DNA of 64,000 bases from Caulobacter hibisci (lineage in GTDB: Bacteria > Pseudomonadota > Alphaproteobacteria > Caulobacterales > Caulobacteraceae). Within the stretch, counting starts at the first letter, position 1. Each line of letters begins with the position of its first letter. Shown here piece after piece: positions 17,236 to 25,591 of this stretch. Where the stretch lies: the NCBI RefSeq assembly GCF_016135805.1, contig NZ_JADWOX010000010.1, positions 62,001 to 126,000 on the forward strand, read 5' to 3'. Below the pieces are notes generated by a model. That model worked only from the letters and a program-made list of their open reading frames with translations. It ran no database searches and was not told where the DNA came from. The translations under genes were made by a program, and so were the position numbers.

Positions 17236-19796
17236 GACGCGGCTTTCGCGGGCGCGGCGGCCGGCTTGCGGCGGCGGGGCTTCTTGCGGCGGGCAGCCGG
17301 GGCCGGCGGCGGCTCGGTCAGCTTGGCCAGGGCCGCGAAGGGCGAGTCGGGGCGGGCCTTGACCGGCTTGGGCTCCAGCCGCTGGGCGCCGCGGCGCTTC
17401 CAGACGATCGGGGCGTCGGGCTTGGCGCGCACGGCCGGGGTGTAGTCGAGCGACCGCAGGATCGAGGAGGCCTCGGCGGCGGTCCAGCCCAGGGTCTCCA
17501 GCGCCGCCGGGGTCAGCACCACGCCGCCGGGGCGCTGCTCGGCGCGCAGCAGGTCGTCGAGCTTTTCCAGGGTTTCGACCGGGACCAGGTGCTTGCCGGC
17601 GATGCGCAGGCCGCTGGCGGCCAGGGCGCGGGGCGAGGGCAGGGGCGTCGGGAGGGGCGCGAGGCCGGTCACCGCGCCGCGCCAGCCGCCGGGATCCAAG
17701 GCTCGGGCGCAGGCGATGGCTTCGGAGCGCAGCACGCCCGGCGCATAGAGCGAGAAGGCCCCGATGCGCACGCCCAGGCTCTTCAGCGTGCGACGTTCGG
17801 CCTGGCTGAGCGCTTTTAGTTCCGGTTCGAGCGGGCGCTTGTCGAGCACGCCGCCGGCCTCGAGCAGGCGGTGGGCGACGCCGCGCGGCAGGCCGCGCAG
17901 TTCGCCGCCGGCCAGGGCCTGCTGCAGCTTGCGCAGCGGGGCCAACTGGCGATCGACCTCGGCGGCCAGGAAGGCGTCCAGCCGCCGTTCGGCCCGCTCG
18001 CGGGCCGGGACGGGGCCAAGCTCGCCCAGCAGGCGGGCGCGGGGCGAGAGCAGATCGCCGCCGCCGCGGACCACGCCGGCCGCCTCGCCGCGCCACAGCA
18101 CCATGCCGTCGGGGTTCAGGGCGAAGGCCTCGTCGGGCTCGGCGGCCAGCAGGCCAAGGCGGCGGGCGATCTCGGGTCCGACGGCGCGCTGGGCGGCGTT
18201 GCGCAGGGCGCGTTCCTCCAGCGGGGTCGAGCCCTTCTCGGCGACGAAGGTGACGCCGGTCAGCCGGCCGACGACATGGCCCTCGACGCTGATCTCGCCG
18301 TCCTGGGCCACGCCCGCCAGCAGGGTCTCGCGCTCGCCCAGCTGCTTCATCAGCACGCTGGTGCGGCGGTCGATGAACCGGGCCATCAGCTTTTCGTGCA
18401 GGGTGTCGCTGATCTTGTCTTCCAGCTCGCGGGTGCGGCCCTGCCAGTGGACGGGGTTGGCCAGCCAGTCGGGGCGGTTGGCGATGTAGGACAGGGTGCG
18501 CACGCCCGAGAGCCGCGCAGCCAGGCTGTCGATCTCGCCGTCGGTGCGGTCCAGCGCCTTGAACTGGCCGTTGATCCAGTCCTCCGGCAGGCGCTTGCGG
18601 CCGGTGGTCAGGTCGTCGAACAGGGTGCGGACCATCCGCTGGTGATCGTCGTCGGTGGTCTTGCGGAAGTCAGGGGTCTGGCAGACGTCCCACAGCTTCA
18701 GCAGGGCCGAGCGGTCGGACTTGCAGCGGGCGACGACGTCTTCCTGCTGGGCCAGCTTGCGCAGGGTGCGCTCGTCCAGGGCTTCTTGCGACAGGCTCAG
18801 GCCGTTGCGGTTGGGCGGTTCGGACAGCGAGCGCAGCAGGCCGGGCAGGTTGCCGAAGTCCAGCCTGGCGCTGCGCCACTCGGCGGCCATCACCGGCTGG
18901 AAGGCGTGCTCCTCGACGGCCTGGACCAGGTCCTCGTCCATCTCTTCGCAGTCGCCGGTGACGCCGAAGGTGCCGTCGCGGGTGTAGCGGCCGGCGCGGC
19001 CGGCGATCTGGCCGACCTCCTGCGGGTGCAGCCAGCGGGTGCGGCGGCCGTCGAACTTGCGCAGGCCGGCGAAGGCCACATGGTCGACGTCCATGTTCAG
19101 GCCCATGCCGATGGCGTCGGTGGCCACGAGGAAATCGACCTCGCCGCTCTGGTAGAGGGCGACCTGGGCGTTGCGGGTGCGGGGGCTGAGGCTGCCCATG
19201 ACCACGGCCGCGCCGCCCCGCTGCCGGCGGATCAGCTCGGCGATGGCGTAGACGGCGTCGGTGGAGAAGGCGACTACGGCCGTGCGCCGGGGCAGGCGGG
19301 TCAGCTTCTTGGAGCCGGCGTAGGACAGGTTGGAGAACCGCTCGCGGCCGACGATCTCGGCGTCGGGCAGCAGGCGGCGGACCAGCGGAGCCATGGTCGC
19401 CGCGCCCAGCAGCATGGTCTCGAACCGGCCTCGGGCATGCAGCAGACGGTGGGTGAAGATGTGGCCGCGCTCGGGATCGGCGCACAGCTGGATTTCGTCG
19501 ATGGCCACGAAGTCGACTTCGCGGCCCAGCGGCATTGCCTCGACCGTGCAGACGAAGTAGGCCGCGCGCGGCGGGACGATCTTCTCCTCGCCGGTGATCA
19601 GGGCGACGCTGGCCTTGCCGCGCAGCTTGACGATGCGGTCGTAGATCTCGCGCGCCAGCAGGCGCAGCGGCAGGCCGATCATGCCCGAGCCATGGCCGAG
19701 CATGCGCTCGACGGCCAGGTGGGTCTTGCCGGTGTTGGTGGGCCCCAGGACCGCGGTGAGCCGCGACGGGGCGAGGCCGGTGGAACGGTCGCTCAT
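17232..19796 (-). CDS. Suv3-like superfamily 2 RNA helicase
   Basis: 854 residues from ATG 19796. Walker A is GPTNTGKT at 18-25 and the DEIQ box is at 100-103 (VAIDEIQLCADPERGH). The second RecA domain carries VATDAIGMGLNMDVD and the arginine-finger motif QIAGRAGRYTRDG. This is the signature of the mitochondrial SUV3/alphaproteobacterial helicase family, which unwinds RNA and DNA. The C-terminal half is long and ends in a very basic low-complexity tail ([17 protein letters not shown]) that may bind RNA. The gene is coupled by ATGA to the S4 protein gene. Confidence 0.93.
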   Translation of the reverse strand: MSDRSTGLAPSRLTAVLGPTNTGKTHLAVERMLGHGSGMIGLPLRLLAREIYDRIVKLRGKASVALITGEEKIVPPRAAYFVCTVEAMPLGREVDFVAIDEIQLCADPERGHIFTHRLLHARGRFETMLLGAATMAPLVRRLLPDAEIVGRERFSNLSYAGSKKLTRLPRRTAVVAFSTDAVYAIAELIRRQRGGAAVVMGSLSPRTRNAQVALYQSGEVDFLVATDAIGMGLNMDVDHVAFAGLRKFDGRRTRWLHPQEVGQIAGRAGRYTRDGTFGVTGDCEEMDEDLVQAVEEHAFQPVMAAEWRSARLDFGNLPGLLRSLSEPPNRNGLSLSQEALDERTLRKLAQQEDVVARCKSDRSALLKLWDVCQTPDFRKTTDDDHQRMVRTLFDDLTTGRKRLPEDWINGQFKALDRTDGEIDSLAARLSGVRTLSYIANRPDWLANPVHWQGRTRELEDKISDTLHEKLMARFIDRRTSVLMKQLGERETLLAGVAQDGEISVEGHVVGRLTGVTFVAEKGSTPLEERALRNAAQRAVGPEIARRLGLLAAEPDEAFALNPDGMVLWRGEAAGVVRGGGDLLSPRARLLGELGPVPARERAERRLDAFLAAEVDRQLAPLRKLQQALAGGELRGLPRGVAHRLLEAGGVLDKRPLEPELKALSQAERRTLKSLGVRIGAFSLYAPGVLRSEAIACARALDPGGWRGAVTGLAPLPTPLPSPRALAASGLRIAGKHLVPVETLEKLDDLLRAEQRPGGVVLTPAALETLGWTAAEASSILRSLDYTPAVRAKPDAPIVWKRRGAQRLEPKPVKARPDSPFAALAKLTEPPPAPAARRKKPRRRKPAAAPAKAAS

Positions 19797-19984
19797 GACC
19801 TTGCGAAAGTGGGGCGGGAATCGGGGCGAGGCAAGCGGGGCTTGGTCGGCGACCTGGATCCGGGCCCGAAGTGTCGACGATGCGACGATCCGCCGCTGGC
19901 GCCGTAAACCAGACCGGCCAAGCTGCCCGGTTATGAAGGACGCGGGGGAGTCTCCCGCCCCGCTTACCCTCGGCCAAGGACGCC

Positions 19985-22234
19985 ATGTTCGCAACGCTCC
20001 GGTGTTTGGATCAGCACGACCCGACGCTGGTGATCTGGGCGCTGATGGTCTGCCTGGCCTCGATGGGGGTCGGGGTGCACGCCCATCACCGCGCCGCGAC
20101 GGCCGCCCGGTCGGCGCGCGGCGCCTGGATCGTGCTGACGGCGGTGGTGCTGGGCAGCGGCGTCTGGGCCACCCACTTCATCGCCATGCTCGGCTTCCAG
20201 CCCGGACTGGGGCTCAGCTTCGACGCGCCGCTGACGGCGCTGTCGTTCGCCGCCGCCCTGGGCGGCCTGGCCTTCGGCAGCTGCGTCGCGATCCAGGCGG
20301 CCGGGCGGCGCCAGCGGGTTCTGGGCGGCGCGATCTGCGGCGCCGGCATCGCGGCGATGCATTTCGTCGGGGTGTCGGCGATGCGGCTGCCGGCCCTGCT
20401 GATCTGGCGGCCCGACCTGGTGGCGGCCGCCGTGCTGCTGGCCGTCGGCCTCTCGGCCCTGGCCTTCCGCGACCTGACGCGGGAGAGCGGCCTGAAGGAG
20501 CGGCTGGTCAGCGTCCTGCTGCTGGCGGCGGCGGTGTGCGGCCTGCACTTCGTCGGCATGGGGGCGGTCACCCTGCTGCCGATCGCCGGGAACGAGGAGA
20601 TCGGCCGCTTTACCCGCGACGAGCTGGCCCAGCTAGTGATCGCCATGGTGACGATGATCGTGCTGGCCGGCGGCGGCATGCTGTTCACCCATCGTCTGGC
20701 CCAGATGTCGGCCTTCGGCACGCTGCGCTCGGCCCTTAACCGGGCGCCGATCGGGCTGGGCTATTTCGACCGTCACAGCCAGCTGCGGGTGTGGAACGCC
20801 ACCCTGGCCGACTTCGCCCGGCCCTATGGCATGACCCTGGCCCAGGGGATGACCCTGGCCGAGATCGCCGAGCGCACCGCTTCGGACCGGGCGTCCCGCG
20901 ACGCCGCCCAGGCCGTGATCGAGGCGGTCGGCGGCGGCGAATGGGTGTCGCCCGACATCTTCACCTCGCCCGACGGCCGCTTCCAGTCGGTGAAGATGGC
21001 GCCGGCCGACGACGGCGGTTACCTGCTGATCATCACCGACATCACCGAGCACGTGGCGGTGACCGAGCGCGAGGTCGAGGCGCGTCGCCTGGCCGAAAGC
21101 GCCAGCCGCGCCAAGAGCGAGTTCCTGGCCAATATGAGCCACGAGATCCGCACACCGCTGAACGGCATCCTCGGCATGACCCAGGTCATGGCCCGCGAGG
21201 CCCTGGCGCCGGACCAGCGCGAGCGGCTGGAAATCATCGGCGCCTCGGGGGCGACCCTGCTGGAGATCCTCAACGACGTACTCGACCTGTCGAAGATCGA
21301 GGCGGGCCGGATGGAGCTGGACGAGGCCCCGTTCGACCTGGAGGCGACGGTGCGGCTGGCTGTCGCCCCCTACGCGCCGTTGGCCGCGGAGAAGGACCTG
21401 TCACTGTCGCTGACGGTGGATGAGGCGGCCGCGGGCCTGTGGCTGGGCGACGCGGCGCGCCTGCGCCAGATCCTCGGCAACCTGGTGGTCAACGCCGTCA
21501 AGTTCACCGACCTGGGCGGGGTCAAAATCGCGGTCGAGCGCCGGGAGACGGGCCTGCGCTTCACGGTGGTCGACACCGGCGAGGGGGTGTCGGAGGAAGA
21601 CAGCGAGCGCATCTTCAAGGCCTTCACCCAGGCCGACGCCTCGTCCACCCGCCGTCATGGCGGCACGGGCCTGGGCCTGACCATCTCGCGCACCCTGGCC
21701 GAGCGGATGGGCGGGACGATCTGGCTGGACAGCTGGCTGGGCGCGGGGGCGACCTTCGGCGTCGACCTGCCGCTGGTCCCGGTGATCGAGGACGGGGCGG
21801 CGGCGGACGCGGAAGCGCCGCCCGCGCCAAGCCCGCCGCGGAGCGCCCTGCGCATCCTGGCGGCTGAGGACAATCCGGTGAATCAGGCCGTGCTGAAGGC
21901 CCTGCTGGCGCCGTTCGACATCGACCTTCGGCTGGTGGACGACGGCGAGCAGGCGGTGGCCGCCTACCAGGCCGATCCGGCCGTCGACCTGATCCTGATG
22001 GATATCCAGATGCCGGTGCTGAACGGCCTGGCCGCCGCCGAGGCGATCCGCCGGTTCGAGGCCGAGCAAGGCCTGGAGGCGGCCCCGATCATCGCCGTCA
22101 CCGCCAACGCCATGCCGCATCAGGTCGAAACCTACTTGACCGCCGGCATGACCGGCTTCGTCGCCAAGCCGCTGAAGCTGGGCGACCTGCTGGCGGCGAT
22201 CGAGATGGCGACGCCGCGGGCGGACGCGGCCTAG
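19985..22234 (+). CDS. MHYT-domain hybrid sensor histidine kinase
   Basis: 749 residues. Residues about 10-240 form a seven-helix MHYT membrane sensor with the diagnostic repeats HFIAMLGF, AAMHFVGVSAM and LHFVGMGAV. A PAS-like segment follows, then a HisKA domain with His386 in NMSHEIRTPLNG, an ATPase domain (GNLVVNAVKFTD; DTGEGV; GTGLGLTI) and a C-terminal receiver domain with Asp673 in ILMDIQMPVLNG. MHYT sensors are proposed to bind copper and sense oxygen, CO or NO. No separate regulator is adjacent, so signal output probably runs through a phosphotransfer protein elsewhere. Confidence 0.94.
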   Translation: MFATLRCLDQHDPTLVIWALMVCLASMGVGVHAHHRAATAARSARGAWIVLTAVVLGSGVWATHFIAMLGFQPGLGLSFDAPLTALSFAAALGGLAFGSCVAIQAAGRRQRVLGGAICGAGIAAMHFVGVSAMRLPALLIWRPDLVAAAVLLAVGLSALAFRDLTRESGLKERLVSVLLLAAAVCGLHFVGMGAVTLLPIAGNEEIGRFTRDELAQLVIAMVTMIVLAGGGMLFTHRLAQMSAFGTLRSALNRAPIGLGYFDRHSQLRVWNATLADFARPYGMTLAQGMTLAEIAERTASDRASRDAAQAVIEAVGGGEWVSPDIFTSPDGRFQSVKMAPADDGGYLLIITDITEHVAVTEREVEARRLAESASRAKSEFLANMSHEIRTPLNGILGMTQVMAREALAPDQRERLEIIGASGATLLEILNDVLDLSKIEAGRMELDEAPFDLEATVRLAVAPYAPLAAEKDLSLSLTVDEAAAGLWLGDAARLRQILGNLVVNAVKFTDLGGVKIAVERRETGLRFTVVDTGEGVSEEDSERIFKAFTQADASSTRRHGGTGLGLTISRTLAERMGGTIWLDSWLGAGATFGVDLPLVPVIEDGAAADAEAPPAPSPPRSALRILAAEDNPVNQAVLKALLAPFDIDLRLVDDGEQAVAAYQADPAVDLILMDIQMPVLNGLAAAEAIRRFEAEQGLEAAPIIAVTANAMPHQVETYLTAGMTGFVAKPLKLGDLLAAIEMATPRADAA

Positions 22235-22291
22235 GAGCGCGATCCTCACGCCCGACTCGCCGGGCGCGAGAGCCGTGTTAATCTCTGGGCC

Positions 22292-22864
22292 ATGGCACAG
22301 GGCTTCATGCTTTTCGAGACGGCGATCGGCCGCTGCGGCCTGGCCTGGGGCGCGGGCGGCCTGATCGGCGTGCAACTGCCCGAGGTCGGCCCTGGCGCGA
22401 CCTGGGCCCGCCTGCGCAAGCGCTATCCCGACGCGGTCGAGGCCGCGCCGCCGGCCGAGGTCGACGCCGTGGCCGACCGCATCATCGATCTGCTGGCCGG
22501 CGGCCGCGACGACATGGCCGACGTGGCCCTGGACCTGACCGTGGTCCAGCCGTTCAACCGCCGGGTCTACGAGATCGCCCGCGCCATCCGGCCCGGCGAG
22601 ACCTCGACCTACGGCCAGGTGGCCAGGGCCATGGGCGAGGCGGGCGCTATGCGGGCGGTGGGCAAGGCCCTGGGCGAGAACCCCTGGCCGATCGTCGTGC
22701 CCTGTCACCGGGTGCTGGGAGCGGACGGCAAGATCGGCGGCTTCAGCGCCGACGGCGGCGCGGCCACCAAGGCCCGGCTGCTGACCATCGAACGGGCCCG
22801 GGTCAACGACGTGCCGACCCTGTTCGACCTGGACTTCTCGGTCGCTCCGCCCAAGGGCCGCTGA
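22292..22864 (+). CDS. ogt: Methylated-DNA-protein-cysteine methyltransferase
   Basis: 190 residues. The C-terminal DNA-binding domain carries the alkyl-acceptor site PCHRV with Cys138, preceded by TYGQVARAMG and AVGKALGENPWPI, and followed by GGFSADGG. It repairs O6-alkylguanine by stoichiometric transfer of the alkyl group to the cysteine. No AdaA-type regulatory domain is attached. The choice of symbol between ogt and ada-like forms is by lack of the Ada N-terminal part. Confidence 0.93.
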   Translation: MAQGFMLFETAIGRCGLAWGAGGLIGVQLPEVGPGATWARLRKRYPDAVEAAPPAEVDAVADRIIDLLAGGRDDMADVALDLTVVQPFNRRVYEIARAIRPGETSTYGQVARAMGEAGAMRAVGKALGENPWPIVVPCHRVLGADGKIGGFSADGGAATKARLLTIERARVNDVPTLFDLDFSVAPPKGR

Positions 22865-22889
22865 CCGGCGCCTTGAAAGGCGGGTCATG

Positions 22890-22918
22890 AAAAAGGGCGG
22901 CGCCTCGCGACGCCGCCC
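22890..22918 (-). terminator. Rho-independent terminator of the S9 peptidase gene
   Basis: On the minus strand GGGCGGCG and CGCCGCCC pair around an eight-base loop, followed by TTTTT (22894-22890). It lies 28 bases after the peptidase stop and between convergent genes. Confidence 0.8.
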
Positions 22919-22945
22919 CCGTACCTCGACCTTGCGGGGGGCGGC

Positions 22946-24985
22946 CTAGAGGCCGCCGGGACCGCAGCCGGTCTTCAGGTAGTTCTCGATGGTCGTCAGC
23001 ACCTTGACCTGCTGGTCGGGGGTGTCGCCGGCGGTGTGGGCCATGTCGGCGATCTTTACGAAGGTCACGTCCTTGCCGGCGTTCTTGAGCGCCTGGACGA
23101 AGCGTTCGGAGTGGCTCATCTCGACGGTCAGGTCGCGGTCGCCGTGATAGACCAGGATGGGGATCGAGACCTTGTCGGCGTTCTTGAGCGGGCTCAGGCC
23201 GTCGATGGTCGGCTCCTGGAACTCCTTGCCCCAGCGGCTGCCGGACAGGATGCCGGTCTTGATGCGGGCGATTTCCGACACGCCGGCGCCGGCGATGGCG
23301 CACTGGTAAAGGCCGTTCGGCCGAACCGAGGCGGCCATGGCCGAATAGCCGCCGTAGGAGAAGCCGTGCATGGCGATGCGGTCAGGCGCGGCGATCTTCT
23401 GGTCGATCAGCCAGCGAGCGCCGTCGTCCTTGTCGTCCTGCATCTTCTGGCCCCACTCCTTGTCGCCGGCGCGCCAAAGCTTCTGGCCCCAGCCCTCGGA
23501 ACCCCGGAACTGGGGTTGCAGCACCGCATAGCCGCGGGCGGCGAAATACTGGACCCAGCCCGAGCCGTCCCACCCCAGATCATCGCGACCCCACGGTCCG
23601 CCGTGCGGCAGGATGATGGTCGGGTAGGGGCCTTCGCCAAAGGAAGCCTTGGGCGGCGTGGTCAGGAAGGCGGGAATGATCAGGCCGTCACGGGCCGGGT
23701 ATTGCACGACGCGCATGTCGCCGAGCGTTTCGGGGGCGATCCAGGGCTTGGCCTTGGCCAGCAGTTTGATCTGCCCGTCGACGATCAGATAGTATTCAGC
23801 GGCCACCTTGGGGCCGGAGCGGACGATCAGGAAGCGTTTACGGTCGTTGGACCAGTCGGCGAGGCTGACCTTCGCGCCGTCGGGATAGGAGATGCGGGCC
23901 TTTTCGCCGGTGGCGATGTCGGTCCACTCGGTCTTGACGGTCTGGTATTGTAGCGCCTTGCGGGCTTGGTCCTCGGCGGCCTTCAGCGTGGGATCGAGCC
24001 AGTAGCTCCCGCCGTCCGGACCTTCATAGGTAAAGCCGAGGATTTCGCCGTAGTCGGCCTTGTCCTGGGACTCGTAGACGGAGCCGGCGTCGAACAGCTT
24101 GTGGGCAAACGCCTCGCCCAACATCTTCTTGGCCTTGATGTCGTATTCGAAGATTGCCGACTTGTCGCGACCCTTGCTGGTGCGCACGAGGGCGATGTTG
24201 GGGTCCTTGGTGAAGCCGATGATCTCGGAGATTTCGCGGTCGGCAGCGTAGGAGCGGAAGTGTTCCTCCCAGGCGTTGGTGGCCGGGTCGCGAATCCACT
24301 GGGCGATATAGGCCTTGCCATTGTCGAACGCGAATTCGACCCGGGCGCGCACATCGCCGTTCAGGTCGGTCTGTACGCCGCTGAACTTGTCGGAGTCCTG
24401 CAGGACCTTGGTCATCGCGCCAGTATAGGCATCCATCTTGTAGATGCCCTGCACGTATACGGTGCCCTTCGAGTTCGGCCGGAACAGGTCGACCAGGACG
24501 TTCTTCGGATCCAGAGGCAGGGTGTCGATGATCGAGCCGGCTTCGTCGGCGAACTGATCGCGGCCGCCAGCCGTCGTCATCACGTTGCCGCCGTCGAGGT
24601 CCATTATGAAATTTCGACCGGTGTACGATTTGACGACGAAGCCTTGGCCAGTTGTCGTCTCGACCGGCTGCCAGCTCGAAACCAAAATGCGATCGTTCTT
24701 GATGAAGCGAACACCGACCATGTTAGACCGCGGGGGCGGGCCGATAATCTTCGGCGGCTTGGTCAGGTCGTCGGCGTTCCAAACCGAAATGTAGGTCTTC
24801 TCACCATCGGGCGAGACGACGCCCGCCAGATGTTTGCCGTCCGGAGAGATGCTCACGCCGCGAAGCGCCGGCCGCTTGGCCCATTCGGCAGCCGTGGGCG
24901 GCGCCGCGGAGGCGTTGGTCGCGGCGAGCGCGGACGCGCCCAGCATGAGCGCGGCGACAGCCGCGGACAGTGAAAGCTTCGACAT
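22946..24985 (-). CDS. Secreted S9 family (prolyl oligopeptidase-type) peptidase
   Basis: 679 residues from ATG 24985 with a signal peptide (SKLSLSAAVAALMLGAS to ASAAP). The N-terminal two-thirds is a beta-propeller (SISPDGKHLAGVV and similar). The C-terminal alpha/beta hydrolase has Ser543 in GFSYGG, Asp in YHGDRD and His in DMAHT. This is the dipeptidyl/acylaminoacyl peptidase group. It is exported and would trim oligopeptides in the periplasm. It is transcribed away from a large TonB receptor across a 606-base spacer, so joint peptide uptake and breakdown is plausible (inference). Confidence 0.92.
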   Translation of the reverse strand: MSKLSLSAAVAALMLGASALAATNASAAPPTAAEWAKRPALRGVSISPDGKHLAGVVSPDGEKTYISVWNADDLTKPPKIIGPPPRSNMVGVRFIKNDRILVSSWQPVETTTGQGFVVKSYTGRNFIMDLDGGNVMTTAGGRDQFADEAGSIIDTLPLDPKNVLVDLFRPNSKGTVYVQGIYKMDAYTGAMTKVLQDSDKFSGVQTDLNGDVRARVEFAFDNGKAYIAQWIRDPATNAWEEHFRSYAADREISEIIGFTKDPNIALVRTSKGRDKSAIFEYDIKAKKMLGEAFAHKLFDAGSVYESQDKADYGEILGFTYEGPDGGSYWLDPTLKAAEDQARKALQYQTVKTEWTDIATGEKARISYPDGAKVSLADWSNDRKRFLIVRSGPKVAAEYYLIVDGQIKLLAKAKPWIAPETLGDMRVVQYPARDGLIIPAFLTTPPKASFGEGPYPTIILPHGGPWGRDDLGWDGSGWVQYFAARGYAVLQPQFRGSEGWGQKLWRAGDKEWGQKMQDDKDDGARWLIDQKIAAPDRIAMHGFSYGGYSAMAASVRPNGLYQCAIAGAGVSEIARIKTGILSGSRWGKEFQEPTIDGLSPLKNADKVSIPILVYHGDRDLTVEMSHSERFVQALKNAGKDVTFVKIADMAHTAGDTPDQQVKVLTTIENYLKTGCGPGGL

Positions 24986-25591
24986 AGAACTTACGATTCC
25001 CCAGCTGGCGCCCCAAGGCGCAGCAACATTTGGAAACGTAATGCAGCGCCTCGCGGCGGGTAAACCCCGTAGCCCTCGCCTCGGCAAGATTTTCGAACGT
25101 CGTTCTCGGGTGCGCAAGTTTCCGCCTGCGTCTCCAGACGCGTCAGAATCGGCGGTCAAGCCTGCTAAACATGGCCTGTCGCGGGTTTCAGAAGGTTGCG
25201 GACGCCGATTCCCGATGGCGCAAATATGGCTTTTCGGTCGCGAAAATAGTTCTGGGTGCCCTGATTTTGCGCGGGGATGTGGTGGTCTCGGCAAGCCTCG
25301 CTTGAGGGGTTCTTTTTGCTATTATCAGCCCGTTTCTGGCTCAATTTTCTTAAATACCGGCGATATTCAAAACATATACTCCGAAATCGGGCTGATCAAA
25401 AAAATAGCGTGCGCCGACCAAAAGGGCGATACTGTGACCGGATTGTAACGCTTTCGGCCCGAATTATGCCTTTGAGCGACCTTTCGTTGAGCTCTTCGAA
25501 AGAGCTGTTACGAATTTGCGACCCAGTCATATTTCTGTGGGCGCGGCTTAATGTCCGCCCGCCATCTGGGGGATAGGGGACTAGAAACATT
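24986..25591. other. Long divergent promoter region, relatively A+T-rich
   Basis: This 606-base spacer separates the S9 peptidase and the TonB receptor. The part from about 25300 to 25560 is clearly richer in A+T than the genes around it. A weak promoter-like pair TTGTAA (25443-25448) and TATGCC (25465-25470) precedes the receptor. A perfect dyad AGCTCTT/AAGAGCT at 25490-25506 with a three-base loop lies in the likely receptor leader. I saw no convincing gene. Confidence 0.5.
25490..25506 (+). promoter_or_regulatory. Dyad in the leader of the TonB receptor gene
   Basis: AGCTCTT and AAGAGCT are perfect complements around CGA, about 85 bases upstream of the receptor start. It could be an operator or a leader hairpin. 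Confidence 0.4.
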
